The translations under genes and the position numbers were made by a program. The notes beneath the pieces were generated by a model, which was not told where the DNA came from, searched no databases, and saw only the letters and a program-made list of their open reading frames with translations. Shown here piece after piece: positions 49,075 to 62,022 of a DNA stretch of 64,000 bases. Numbering within the stretch: position 1 is the stretch's first letter; every line of letters starts with the position of its first letter. This DNA comes from Adineta vaga (taxonomy: Eukaryota; Rotifera): contig CP075495.1 of the NCBI GenBank assembly GCA_021613535.1, positions 12,338,001 through 12,402,000 of the forward strand, in the 5' to 3' direction.

Positions 49075-52000
49075 TCATCTGGATGTATATGATTCATCTG
49101 TAGTTGATTCTATCGAAGACTGTGTTTGCCTAACTGTTAATAATTTTTGAAGTAATTTTTCATAATCAATTTCTTTTTCTAGTATTTGTTTTGCTTGTAC
49201 ACATAACATATTCAATGTGTCAGCTAATTTACTAAGTTCAGTAAGATTTCCATGTTTCAACAACGATTCATTATAAATTTCACACTGTTCATCGTTCGAT
49301 TTTGATATTGTATTTCTTCCATTGGTATCACAAAATTCACTGTCAATTATATTTGATTTTAACCATGCTATACTCGGTAAGGTTGATTCAATATAAATGA
49401 GTTCACGTATACGATATGCATCTTAAAAATAATGAAAGAAAATTGTTTTTTCTAAAAGTAGAGAAAAAAAACCTTACGTGCTTTTGCACGAGCATTTTTC
49501 ATACAACTTTGAATATCACCAACAGTTAAACCTAAGAGAAGATTCATGAGAATAATTGACATGATTATAAGAAATGGTGTGAATAACAATGTAGCTGCTA
49601 CTTGTAATATTGGTTTGGAATAAAATAATGTTTCATAATCAAATTCTCCAATTGTCATTGCAGATATTTTATGCATTGATATGAGAACAGTTAAAAATGA
49701 TGGATGATTATGGAAAATCATTTGTGTACCGATTGTAAATGCAACAAGTAATGGTAAAATAGCAAAGACTAATGAAACAAAATTCAATAATATTGATTGA
49801 AACATGACAATGAAATTACCAACAAATGGAACTGAACGTAATATGAATGCTGTATTAAACCATTGAAATAATGTTGCAAATGCTGCTAATTGCCATTGCC
49901 AATGAACGATTTGACTTCTATTTTCATATGGAATAAATGCAGTGATTGATATTAAAAATGATATAATAGCAAATAATTGTGCAAATGGTACACGAAAACC
50001 ACGATAGAGAATGATTTCTGAAAGAATTTTGAATAAATTCATTCCTCCTAAAACCACAATAGTCCATTGCAGATGTAAAATTGATGATTTGCTTAATGGT
50101 AAAGATAATTTTTCGGCATGTTTTGTATACGGTGCTGATACGATAAGTACATAGAATGTTGAAACAAGTAATAATAATATTGATAAAATACGAGTTAAAT
50201 AAAAAAATGGACGATATAATTTCCATTTACGTTTTATAAGTAGTTGAGATAATGGATGTTCTAATAGAGAATGACGTTCTGTATCAAGAGCAATGATAAA
50301 TGGATGATTACGATAAAGTAAATGGCTATTCGTAGCGTATAATTCATTTTCATTTCTAAAAAGAAAGAAAAAATTTGCGTTAAACAAAAAAGATCGTTAT
50401 GTGTTGAAATGAGAAACTTACAGAAAATAGTCATCAATATGTTTATAAACGAATGTTGTTCTTTCGTGTATATTTCCATCAGCATCAATTTCATTTGTTT
50501 TCAAAATGAATTTATCAAATGCATGTGTGGCACATTCAGGTATATATCGAATGAGATCTCTTAATGGTGTTTGATGTATCTGATTATTTGTATTTTTCAT
50601 CGACATAAGCCATTGTTCCATTGATGGATGATCTAGAAGTGTATGAATGGTTTCAATTTGTCGATATTCAATAGCAATTTCTAATGGATTTTGTTTCTCT
50701 TTCATATCATCATAAATTAAGCCAATATCTTGTTCGAGTAACAAACGAACAATATTAGTAAAACCATTCTGACATGCAGTTATCAATGGTGATTGTCGTC
50801 GTGATAAAGCGAACTGAAAATCGGACATATTTTTTACCGATATATTCATTAATAAACTAACACATTGACTATGTCCATTTTGTATAGAAGCATGAAGTGG
50901 TAATTGACCAAGATAATTTGGAAATAATGGATCAGCACCATATTTTAAAAGTATATCTACAGATGAAGCATAACCTTGTTCAGCAGCTAAATGTAATGGA
51001 GTCTTTCCATCTTCATTTTGAGCATCAATATATGTTCGTAAATTTGATGATGATCGAATAAGAGTCGTTAATTCAGGATCAACCATGGTTTCAGGAATGG
51101 AATAACTACGACTTTTTAATGTTAGATACTTATCAGAATTTTGTAGTTGTTTACTAAGAAATTCAATTAATTCATAGTGATTATTTTGTGCAGCTATATG
51201 AAATACATTCATACGTTGTTTATCAATAGTATCCCAACGAATTGCTAAATTTGTCAACAACAATGAACACATTTCTATTGAACCTGACTGTACAGCTAGT
51301 AAAAATATAGAACGATGATTTTTTTTCGTTATTTGATGAAATATTGAATGTAATTTATTATTGAGAACAGATAATAAATATTGAACAATTGCAAATTGTA
51401 TTTTCGAAACAGCAATCATTATTACATTCATATGATTATTATCAAGAGTTGATATGTCAGCACCATATGTAATCAATTGTTTGACGATATCAAGATGTGT
51501 TGTTACTGATAAGGCTGTATGACTATGATTATCTTTTATTTCTAATAGAGACTGTCCTGTTAAGGAATACAATTCCTGTACAATAGAAGGACGATTTGAT
51601 TCACAGGCAATATGGAGTGCTGATTGGTTGTGTGAATTCAATATCAATGGATCAGCTCCATGTCGATAAAGAAGACGTAACATAAATGGATCACAAAATT
51701 TTGCTAAATAAAAACTAAATCTTTATTATTCTATTGGATATTAGATCGATTACCTGCTATATGGAATGGTGTACCAAATGATTCAACTTGTTCATTAATA
51801 AAGATTCTTAAAGTATCACCTTTAAATTCTGTTAGAATATATTCTACTGTATTGATATTTCCATGTTGAACAGCTAAATGCAGACATGATGCATTTGTAT
51901 TTGTTTTCATTTGAAGAAATCCTTGAAAATTATTCTTTAGTTTTAATTTATATAACTTAATTATATCTAAATGTCCTTTTTCACATGCATAATGTAATGG

Positions 52001-53061
52001 TGTCCATTGATCATCATCCTTAGCTTCTATTTTACTACCTTTTAAAATTAAATATTCAACAATCGATAAATAACCTTCTTTACATGCTAAATGTAATGGA
52101 CGAATGTTTTGACGATCTTGTGCCTAGAAAAATTCATATCATGGAAAGAACTACGTCATTTTCTTTGAAACATACTTCAATATTCGCATTTAATTCAATT
52201 AATTGTTTAACACCAGCAAGATTATTTCGTGCAACTGCATAATGAAGGGGTGTGAGAAGATACTTATCACATGCATTTATATTGCCATTTGCAAGAGCAA
52301 ACAAATAAATCAATGGATGTGCACTTGAACAAATTTTATTTTTATAATTATCTTGCCAAGTTTCAATGGTTTGAATCTATATTAATAAGTTTTATGTATG
52401 TATTTTCTAATAAAGTGGAGATTAAATCAAATACTTTATCTCCAAAATCAGTTTCTGGATTGAATTGTTTTTCTAAATTGGATTCATTCGTATTTGTACT
52501 GGTATTCGATAGACGAAATGCGGAATGAAGAGGTGTTCGACCATTCTCATCTTTTATATTGACACCTATTCTATAAAAACAAAGAACATCGAATAATAAT
52601 AAATAATTTTTTTCTTTCTTCTTCTTCATCGTTTACTCGAATGCAATATTCGATAAAAGTATAAGACAAATATTCAATTGTTGACAACGAGCAGCATGAT
52701 GTAGTGGTGAAAGACCTGTATCAATATCAAGTCGATCAGCTATTTCAGCTGCATGTCGACCACAAAAGGATGTTTGTTGACTATATTCAATAAAATCTCG
52801 CAGACGAGGTAGATCACCATCCCGACATATCTGTTTGAAAAAAACATACAATAATTCATAGATGAAATCTTACTGAATACATTCTCTTACTTGACTAATC
52901 AAACTTGTATTCCAATCTAAAGCTTCAGGTATAGCTGATTGTATGCCTTCACATTCATTTTCTTGAAAATCAGTCAATGGTGTTTCTTCTGTGATTGTTG
53001 TATCGTGCATATATGTCGTTGAATTCAATAACAGCTGTTGTTGATTTACACCTCCATCCAT
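49075..53061 (-). CDS. TRPA-type ankyrin-repeat cation channel
   Basis: Eight exons: 53061-52891, 52830-52637, 52570-52435, 52376-52176, 52123-51754, 51703-50422, 50355-49478 and 49421-49075, total 3579 nt (1192 aa). From about residue 60 to 700 lie many ankyrin repeats (for example GRTPLHSAFR, LTPLHYAVARNNLAG, WTPLHYACEKGHLDI, GKTPLHLAAEQGYASS, QLPLHASIQNGHSQ). Six hydrophobic segments follow at about residues 820-1060. The presumed pore region is LISMHKISAMTIGEFDYET and the last helix reads ILMNLLLGLTVGDI, a TRPA signature. The C tail is helical. TRPA channels sense noxious chemicals, heat or mechanical stimuli. Length and architecture match TRPA1-like channels. The subtype (TRPA1, pyrexia, painless) is not resolved. 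Confidence 0.9.
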
Positions 53062-54584
53062 CGTTTTGTCACCATATAAAAATGGTAATGATCATTTGCT
53101 TTTCTTTTTCATTCTTTTTCCTCTTCTTTTTCCTCTCTCTAACAGAACGAGTTTCAGTGAAAGGTGAAATTGCACCGTATTCTTTCTCCTCACCACATGG
53201 TCTTTTTTTTCTAATGGAAATATAAAATGAGAATGTATACAATTCAGAATACGGTGAAATTTTCTCGTTCTTCAAAAAAAATCTATATGTACTGTATTAT
53301 ATTTAGATGCAAAAGAAAAAGAAAAAGAAAGCTTTGTAGTTCTCATTTACTACGAGGACAAATATTAATATATCTCAATTTGAAGAACAATGGTTGCTAT
53401 TGCTTAGAAAACATGACGAGTAAATTCTGTTGTTCACTGAACAAAGATCGAATCGAAAGGGAAAGATTTAGTATTAGAACAAGGTATATTATTACTTCGC
53501 ATGTATTCGTTTTCTAAGATCTGCAAATAATCTATGTGAGGCCAGCTTCACATCGATGAATATTTAAGAAATATGTTTAGAAGATTTTCAACGAAGACAA
53601 AATTTACTTATAGATATTGATCTTAATAGTAGACTATAAAAAGATATTTCCATTTAGATTTTTTTAAGTAAATTCAGTTTTTTCTATCATTAGCATAATT
53701 TTTTATCGTCTCATAGTAAAGATAAAACATAAGATTTTCATCAAATGGAACACAATTCGATGCTTTAAAAATTGATTATCAATTACATTAAGAACATTAA
53801 TGTGATAAAAATGTTTGGCGAGATCAACAGTCAAATGTAATTGATGGAGAATGACGGTCGATGGTGTTATTATGAATGGAAAGATGATGACTGTTAGTGA
53901 ACCATATTTACTTCTATCTTCATAAAAACAGTAAATTTAAAAGAAATAATTCTACATTTCTATTATTATTTCGAAAAGAATCTGATACTATACTATGATT
54001 CTATCTTGAGTGTGTGCATGTGATTGTGAAATGAGTAAGAATTATATAAATTAAATAATTTTAAACGAATTTAATTGTTTATGTAAATTTTTACTTGACA
54101 AAAATGAACAAAAAATAAACTAACAAATTTTCAATAAATACCCATGTCAAACAGTACGGTTCGTTTTCGGCAGGAAAACACCGATAATCACTGGAATATG
54201 CAAGCAGTATTAACATAATCCAACAAATTTTCGGTTGGAATACTGTTTCCACATTCAGCTATTTTTGGTATCTTTCTCGCTTCTTTCCTCTAGAATCTTG
54301 TGGGATTCGCATGCCGGAACTACTGTCTTGGGTAATAGATCTACATGTATATATTCGTAAATTTTATTTGTTATAGATTGTTCGAAAGAGAAGAAGAATA
54401 TGTCTTTCTAAACTTTAACTTTATATTGATAAAAAAATCTAGTTCTCAATCTCGTATGTACTTTGTCAAAAGCAAAAAAACATCGATGCCGTGTAACTTC
54501 ATAACTACAAGGTCTTAGTAATTTGATCGTTAATGAGAAGGAAAAAAAAGAGAACATACAAAACTGAATCAAATCACGATTACA
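53062..54584. promoter_or_regulatory. Divergent intergenic region between TRPA and the protease
   Basis: 1.5 kb between two divergent genes. The open frames at 52995-53517 are low complexity or antisense to each other. A short minus-strand stretch near 54180-54300 looks weakly protein-like but has stops. No gene is supported. Confidence 0.35.
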
Positions 54585-55655
54585 ATGAAACATATCAAAC
54601 GTTTCGTTAGTTTATTTATCATTGTTATTTGTTTAATTCATGTTAATCAAACAGTAAACAATGAAGTACATGATCAAGTTGTATTAAAACGGATTCGTCG
54701 AATCATTCGAGGCCATTTAGCGAAATCAGGACAGGTTAATTCCGAGAACACTTTTGACTCAATTATAATTTTGTATGATTAGCTACCTTATCAAGTTTCG
54801 ATTAACAATAATGGAGATCATTTTTGTGGTGGAGCTCTAATTCATGAAAAATGGATCTTAAGTGCAGCGCATTGTCTGAAATAGTAATTTTCGTTTTTTT
54901 TGTTAAATAAATTTTCCAAATTAGATCTTTAGTTTTACATCAATTCAAAACTTTTATGCCGTAATGGGTGCTATTTATTTGGATCGAGCTGATACAAAAC
55001 ATGTACAAATCTCACGTATTGCTGCTTATTACCCATTTCCACGCTATGATCCATGGTACTAGACGATAGATCATATTACTCGTTCTATGCTTTCTTGTAA
55101 AATGTAGGGGTGATCCAAATAATGGTAATATTACTCGAAATGATCATGATTTAGTATTATTAAAATTACAGAATCGTGCTCGATTTTCTACTCGTGTAAA
55201 ACCCATTCAATTGCCTAATCCAATTATGAATAAAATATCTTCCGAACACATGCAACAATGTATTGTATCAGGTTTCGGTACTATCAAAGACACTCGTCAA
55301 AGTTATATACTTAAATATTTATCTGTACCGATCGTTGACCGAGAACAATGGTACGAAAGACTTTTCATGAATAATCTAATCTACTTCCTACTTATTAATT
55401 TACTTTAGTGCACGAGGTCATCGAGCAAAACGCATAAAAGATTTCCATATATGTGCTGGCTATTGGCATGGTGGTAGTGACGCATGTAATGGAGATTCGG
55501 GAGGTCCACTAGCTTGTTATATCAATGAAGAACCTATATTAATAGGTATTGTTTCATGGGGAATCGAATGTGCTCGTCATGGTACTTATGGAGTTTATAC
55601 ACGTGTGTCTCGTTATATTCGTTGGATTAATCAAACAATTGAACGTTATAGTTGA
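54585..55655 (+). CDS. Trypsin-like serine protease (S1 family)
   Basis: Exons 54585-54734, 54783-54883, 54933-55055, 55108-55350 and 55409-55655 give 287 aa. An N-terminal hydrophobic segment ([14 protein letters not shown]) acts as signal peptide or anchor. The propeptide is cut probably at [11 protein letters not shown], a variant of the usual IVGG start. The catalytic triad is complete: His in LSAAHCL, Asp in [10 protein letters not shown], Ser in GDSGGP. The residue six before the active serine is Asp ([12 protein letters not shown]), predicting cleavage after Arg or Lys. The Cys pattern fits S1 folds. The domain is secreted and stands alone. The substrate is unknown. Confidence 0.92.
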
Positions 55656-55831
55656 AAAGCAAAATAAAATCAACATATATATTTTTCATCATACATTTCT
55701 TTCCTCGATCAACTTTACAAATAATCATAGAAAGACAAAATGTATGTATGTATGTATCACAGTATCAGTATTTCTTATTGAATATGTTTTGCGCAGCAAT
55801 GACTGAATAATGATGAAGATAATAACAATGT

Positions 55832-56347
55832 TTAAACATTAGCTGGTAATGTTCGTGATTTACGTGTAAAAATTCTTGTATCATTAGTTGTTTGAGAAAA
55901 AATTATCGCTTGTTTTGATGGATTCAATGATTTTCCTTGTTGAATTGTTTCAGTTGATATAGGATTTTTACCCTGATAATATCTTGCAACTATACATGAA
56001 ATAACAATAACGATCATTGATATCAATGCAATTGTTGTGAAAATAATAATAATTTGTAAGCGTTCAATTAAAAAACGTTGACGAATATTTTCCAAATCAT
56101 TCGTTTGACTTTTTGGTAACTGCATATTATCAAAATCTGTATCAGTAGAATACAAATCGGGATGATTTTTTCGATGTGTTTTATTGTAATACGCAGTTAA
56201 TCGAGATGCAGCACGACGTATTTGAACTAAATCATAAATTGATCTTGATGGAACAATTGTTCGATTTGTATCAGATTTTTGCATATCATTACAATTCGTA
56301 TAGGCAAAGAATAAACATAGAAAAACAAGACTATAGTTATGCAACAT
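55832..56347 (-). CDS. Small type I membrane protein, unrecognised
   Basis: Single exon of 171 codons. A signal peptide (MLHNYSLVFLCLFFAYTNC) is followed by an ectodomain of about 75 residues with N-glycosylation sites (NRT, NKT) and no obvious cysteine pairs. A strong transmembrane helix follows (IIIIFTTIALISMIVIVISCIV). The cytoplasmic tail of about 50 residues is Ser/Thr-rich and ends RTLPANV, whose last three residues could suit a class-II-like PDZ ligand at best. It converges on the protease gene with about 180 bp between. No family is recognised. Confidence 0.65.
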   Translation of the reverse strand: MLHNYSLVFLCLFFAYTNCNDMQKSDTNRTIVPSRSIYDLVQIRRAASRLTAYYNKTHRKNHPDLYSTDTDFDNMQLPKSQTNDLENIRQRFLIERLQIIIIFTTIALISMIVIVISCIVARYYQGKNPISTETIQQGKSLNPSKQAIIFSQTTNDTRIFTRKSRTLPANV

Positions 56348-57320
56348 ATTGTCTACAAAACAAGACGATTCTTATTTTATATATTTCATCTTCAGTGAAA
56401 TAAATATATATCGTTAACGAATTATTATAACTTACTCGTACAGCAAACACATTATGAGTGATAAATTGATTTCTCTTTGTATTTTATAAGATGTGATACA
56501 CACCTATTATAGCTCTCGTTTGTTTCTTTTTTTGAAGAGCTCTTGAAATAAAAGATATGCCTAGGAAAAAGAAAGAAACGAAGCACTACATAGTCGTGAA
56601 TATTTCATCGAAGAGACTCATCGATCGTGCTCGATAGTAAACATACACACTTATATAAATGTATATGGACAGCTCCTCTCGATCATTATTCGGCTACACC
56701 TTTTTCTTCTCCTATTTCTCTCTCTCTTCACGTTATTCAATATATTTCAGTTCTTTTCTTTTTCTCAACGACATATGAAAGCTCCCTTTTTTTTTCGTTT
56801 TTCTTCGAAGGTAATCAGCTCATATATAGAAATAAAATGACATTTATATTATAGCTAAAGATATAATTATCTTATATATTATCGTCTGTATATATTCGTA
56901 CCAAATATGCATTAGTTTATTATACATTACATTTTTATATTCGACTTCAAATCAGTCCATAATAGGATTTCAATAACCTTGACTTCTAAATGACTATGAA
57001 TACATCGAAAGATAATTTTTTTTCTTATTGTCATTTGGTAGTCGGTCGTAATGTTGTTGTTCGTTTTCTTCTTCTTTTTCTATATGTATATGTTGAGGGA
57101 GATAAAAAAAAACAAAATAATTAACAAGAACTATCGATTAGGATTAAGAAAGAGATTAGATTTCAACGGTTTTTTCCTTTTCTTTTTCTTTTTATTTTTG
57201 TTGTCTTCTTCAGCAAAAAAAAACAAAAAATGGCAGAAAACAACTGTTATACGTTTGAAATGCTGCTCGTTGATAATAACACTGCTGATGTTGATAATAG
57301 TAATAAAAAGAACTGAATAA
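56348..57320. other. Intergenic region
   Basis: About 970 bp upstream of the membrane-protein gene and downstream of BTF3. Pyrimidine-rich tracts and Phe-rich open frames are compositional. No gene seen. Confidence 0.5.
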
Positions 57321-58137
57321 TTACTTTGTATTTGATACGTCATCAAAATTTTCCACAAGATCTTTGAAATGAAAATAAAAATATAAGAATAATTATTGAA
57401 AATAAAAACAAATATCAAATTTCATACCAGGTACTTCTTCATCATCAGCTTCAGCAGATGCTTGTTCATTTCCTGATTGATCACCACGTGCACCAAATTT
57501 ACGTCGGCCAGTTTCACCACCAAAGCCACTATCAGTTCCCATACCCATTTGTGACATAATTGTTGGTAACATTTCTTGCAGAGCTAAAATATAAAGAATA
57601 ACAATGAACATTAAGAATAAATCGAATAAAAAGTTTTTCTTCAACGTACATTTCGTATCCGAAGCACCACTAATAGCATATGTATTAGAACCAAGTGATG
57701 CTTGAACTTTAGGATTGGCAAAATGAATTACTTCACCGTTATCTTTAAACATATTAACCTAGAAAGAAAACAAAAAGACACAAATCGATTAATAGAGACA
57801 ATGAAATATTAAATATAAACCTCTTCAATTCCTTGAATATTATTTGCAGTAAGTTTTTTCAATGAACTTTGAAGTTTTTTATCATCAGCATTTGCTGGGC
57901 GATGAATGATTTTCTTCTTACGACGAGCTGTACCCTAAATATGGAATATCTCCAAAGATAGAATTCTCTTTTGAAAAGTGACTATTTCATTCCAACCTTG
58001 CCACCGATTTTGATTGCTTGTGCATTTTCCGCAAGTTCTTTCAATTTTTTTTGATTAAGTTGAAAACCTGGTGTGACATCAATTGAGGCGCTTGTCGATG
58101 CCGTTGCTGTTGCTGTTTTCTTCTGATCAGATGACAT
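57321..58137 (-). CDS. BTF3: BTF3 / nascent polypeptide-associated complex subunit beta
   Basis: Exons 58137-57997, 57934-57821, 57758-57650, 57583-57428 and 57361-57321 give 186 aa. The NAC core shows [16 protein letters not shown] (basic ribosome-contact motif RRKKK), [42 protein letters not shown] and [13 protein letters not shown]. The acidic tail ends [13 protein letters not shown]-beta pairs with NAC-alpha at the ribosome exit tunnel and guards nascent chains from mistargeting. The ATG lies 22 nt after a good acceptor (ATTTCAG), so a 5'UTR intron or trans-splice site is likely. Confidence 0.95.
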
Positions 58138-58639
58138 GAATTCAAATGTTTTTTTTTCTGAAATATAACCATATATTAAATGGTTGTTTATTATTTATCC
58201 CAAGATCAATGAGAAATAAATGAAATAATACAGAAAATTGGATGAGATTTTAAAGAAAGAGAGAGGAATTGACGAAAACATATTGCAGAGGAGAAAAAAA
58301 GAATCAAATAGACAAAACACTGTTGTCAAAATGTAATAGAGAATAGTTATTGAACTAATAATCATGTATATAATAGCAAAATGGGTAACGAAAAGAAACA
58401 CAACAAAGATATAGAGAATGATTATATGAAAGCGCGAGGCAGGAATAGAGCAGCAGGAGCAAAAAATGAAAGAATAAATATTGAAAAAAGACGAAGAAGA
58501 CGAAGAAGGAGATCTTTTGGATTTATCTGACGCCTGCTGCGTTTGAATTTTTTTTTGCTTTATTATACATTGAGATAATCTATGTATGTATATATATATA
58601 TATATATGTTTATATGATAAGAAAGAAAAAGACCGATCG
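58138..58639. other. Intergenic region
   Basis: About 500 bp between BTF3 and the CK1-gamma gene, both on the minus strand. It has a (TA)n run near 58589-58607 and purine-rich tracts. It likely contains the BTF3 promoter. No gene. Confidence 0.45.
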
Positions 58640-60784
58640 CTAGGTTCTTCGAGGTGTGGTTGATGTTATTTGTAAAGCTCGTTTCGCTTTACGTTTAAAA
58701 AAACAACATGTTGGTTCAGAGGGTGGACCAATAATGGATGATTGATGTTCTTTATTCATATGTGAATTGTTGGAATTATTTACATTAGCTGAATGTTGTT
58801 GTTGATGAGTATGATGATAAGAATAATAAGGTAAAGGTGGTGGTTGTGGCACTAGACCACGACGTTTTGTTGGAGGAGGTCCTGGTCGATGATTTTCAGT
58901 AGCTGTTCTTGATGACGATGAAGATGGAAGCGTTGGTTGAATTTTACTGGTACTTGCCATAGATAGAGTCGTTTTTGAACCACCGTTTAATGTGACTGTT
59001 GTTGCATTTGTCGAACGATTCGTTGAACTTAATGGTAATTGTTGTTGTTGATATGTGTTACGTTGAATTCCTGGACGCTGACGGGATTCATGATGATTAT
59101 TATTTCGATTAGTTGGAGTTTGTACAACTGATGAAGATAGATTTGTTAGAGTATTTGTATTTTTATTTATACTACTAGTTATACCACTTGATAATGCCGT
59201 TGGTGGATTTGTTGATGTTGTACCTGTAGTATTACCATTTGTAGCTGTTGCTGTTGTTGCTTGTGTTTTACTACGATTCAGTCGATGTTCTTGTAAACGT
59301 TTAACCCAATCGAAATCTCCATCATTAATAAGATTATTTTCGCTTAAAGCATTATGAAATAATCGTCGTAGACCATCATACTAAAACGATATTAATTTCG
59401 TCTTAAATTTTTTTTTTCAAAAATTAATACATACATCAGGATCTTGCGCAAATTCCATTTGACGTACAGTGCGTATATAAGTTAAAAATTGACGAGGATA
59501 ACCATCACATAATATTTCATTCGTTGTAAATCGTTTTGTATCGCCAATTTTCTGATAACGTTCTTTCAATGTGTCTGCTTTTAAACCTTGCCACTACAAG
59601 AAAAACAAATAATCGAACTATTTCTAATCAAATTAGTTTTAGATGATCAATAATAGAACGATGAATATGGATTCAATATTAGCTTTTTTTCAATTTTGAA
59701 TGCTTAATCTTCACTATTTCGCTATTCTTTCTTTAATAACTGCTCTGATCTAGAGTTGAAGATCAAATTCAATCTCACATACGAGTTAAACGCTTCCACA
59801 AAAATAAGAACAAATGACATTTTGTGAATCATACTTTGCTATCAATCTAACTCAAACATCAAATATAAAATACAATCATCGTACCGGTAGACTACCACGT
59901 AAAAAGTACATAAACATATAACCCAATGCTTCTAAATCATCTCGACGGCTTTGCTCTCGACCTGAACATAAAATCAAACAAATATTTTCATACTATCTTA
60001 ACAAAAAAAAGGACGTCAATTTAATTACCAAGATGTGTATTAATTGACATATATCGAGCGGTACCTAAATAAACGATATTAATATTCAAATATTCACGAG
60101 TAAATCTTTATTTACCAGTTAAACTCTTATGTTCCCGATATGGTATATGTGATCCATCAGTTGTTCGATATTCTTTTGCTAAACCAAAATCAACAATATG
60201 AATAATATGTTGACGATTTGTACTACCACGTCCAATTAGAAAATTCTCTGGTTTAATACTATTCATAGACGATTCAAGATATAAACATAAACTTAACAAA
60301 GAAATTATAGTATTTTTTATTCTTACTCTCGATAAATGAGATTTTTCGAATGAACATATTCAATCCTATCTAGTAATTGTAATGCAATCATTAGAACAGT
60401 CTTCAATGAAAAACGTCTTGAACATAAATCAAATAAATCTTCCAATGATGGTCCTAATAATTCCATAACTAATGCATTACAGGGACCAGTTTGACCATAG
60501 AATTGTACTTGTGGTACGCCATCATGTTTACCCAACATCGAATAAAAACGATATTCATGTGCTAATTGTGGTGTACGTGTTGATGTTTGTTCTAATTTAA
60601 TGGCGACATGTTCATGCGTTTCTGTATTTCTACCCAAATGAATTTCACCAAAATTACCCGAACCTAAGATTCGACCTATTTGATAATGCGAACCTAATGT
60701 TGTTGTTGAACGTAATAAACGATTCGTTGTAGTTGGACGTGAACTAGCACCATTTCCAGCTGTTCCACTCGGATTGGAATTCAT
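58640..60784 (-). CDS. Casein kinase 1 gamma (CSNK1G)
   Basis: Exons 60784-60327, 60258-60116, 60064-60029, 59961-59885, 59593-59435 and 59380-58640 give 537 aa. The kinase domain (about residues 34-310) has the glycine loop [11 protein letters not shown], Lys in VAIKLE, catalytic loop YRDIKPEN (the Asp codon is split by intron 1), DFG in [10 protein letters not shown], and the CK1-typical [21 protein letters not shown]. The C-terminal half is a low-complexity Thr/Asn/Gln/Pro-rich region. It ends with [14 protein letters not shown], the palmitoylated Cys plus basic tail characteristic of CK1-gamma. This membrane-bound kinase phosphorylates LRP6 in Wnt signalling in other animals. The start is the ATG before NSNPSG. 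Confidence 0.95.
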
Positions 60785-62022
60785 CAATGGAATAAAAGAA
60801 AATGTATTTCGAAGTAGAAGAAGAAGAAGACAAAATAAGTTTTAATCTGAATTTATTGTATCACCTCTCTTGTCTTCATTCAATCGATGCCATACAATCT
60901 GAATAAGAAGGAAAAAAAATGAACGAATGACGATTTGTTCATCGTATGATTCCTCTTGTTAAATATTCAAACATATACATACACACATACACGTTCAATA
61001 TTACATAAAAGCAGAGAAAAAAAAATGTATATTCTCTTTCTCTCATCCAGTCAGTCTGCTTTACTTTGCTTTTTTTTCTTGCCTTCGAAAAATTTTTTTT
61101 TTCTGTCTCTCTTTCTCCCTTTCTCTTCTTGCGTTTAGAGGTAATATGTATAGATTGATAAAGAAAGAAATGGTATTTAAAAAAGAAAACGAAAAGGTAA
61201 ACTATTCTTACCTCGATGATGATTAAAGGAAACAATCGATAAAGATAAATTAGAATTAATATATAATAACATTATTTATGAAACAAAATAATAACGGACG
61301 GAAAAAATGGACAACATTGTTCATTGTACACTTCTGAAACAGAAAAAACGGAAAATTTCTATTGTTCGTTTTCATCCCATAATGAAAACAAAGATTGATA
61401 TAAGGAAAAAAGAGAAGAGAAATTATCCAAGGATGGATTGAATATTCGTATCAGGTATATATTGGATGGATATTCTTTTGAACAAACAATAGTTATCAAT
61501 TTGCAATGATAGAAATTCAGTTCAATATAATATAAATAAATAAATGAAATAATAAATAGAAAACGAAAATTTTTCTTTCAATATGACTTTTTTTTTCTTT
61601 GAAATGAACAATTGACAGAGGTCGCTACTTGATCATTCAACTTGTCAAGATGATGTCGAAGTATTCATTTCTTTTTCTATGAAAAGATTTCAACACCTGT
61701 TCAATCTGATTACGTAGTTTTATAACACTTTAGAATAGATGAAAGTGAGAATACAAATGTCAATATTAGAAATTTACTTTTATTTGTAATTCCATGGAGT
61801 CATGCAAATAAAACTTAATTAACGTCTGTCGTCAGGTTTTCAGGTAATGATATATATTCGTCATTATTGCATCGTCAAATGTAACAATATTTTTACGCGC
61901 GAAATACATTTGATCGTTACTCGCTAATCGTATGAAAGTTGTTAGGTTTTCTTGTAATATATTTCACGAATGAAGACAACTTTATTTAAAATATGCGAAA
62001 AGCAACATGACAAATATACAGA
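60785..62022. other. Intergenic region
   Basis: 1.2 kb between the CK1-gamma start and the IFT46 stop, both on the minus strand. Open frames here are Ser/Phe-rich and compositional. It probably contains CK1-gamma 5'UTR and promoter. No gene. Confidence 0.5.

Noticed and set aside
48156-49092. Three small + strand open frames upstream of the tRNA region
   Set aside because: AT-driven composition, no domain, no splice signals.
52995-53517. Open frames on both strands upstream of the TRPA start
   Set aside because: Charged or Phe-rich low-complexity text, antisense to each other.
57051-57418. Phe- and Lys-rich open frames downstream of BTF3
   Set aside because: Reverse complements of the same biased tract and overlapping the last BTF3 exon.
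60108-60327. Apparent catalytic-loop change (YRE) in CK1-gamma suggesting a dead kinase
   Set aside because: The aspartate codon is split by an intron; correct splicing gives YRDIKPEN.
60939-61235. Open frames upstream of the CK1-gamma gene
   Set aside because: Compositional bias on both strands; likely 5' flank.
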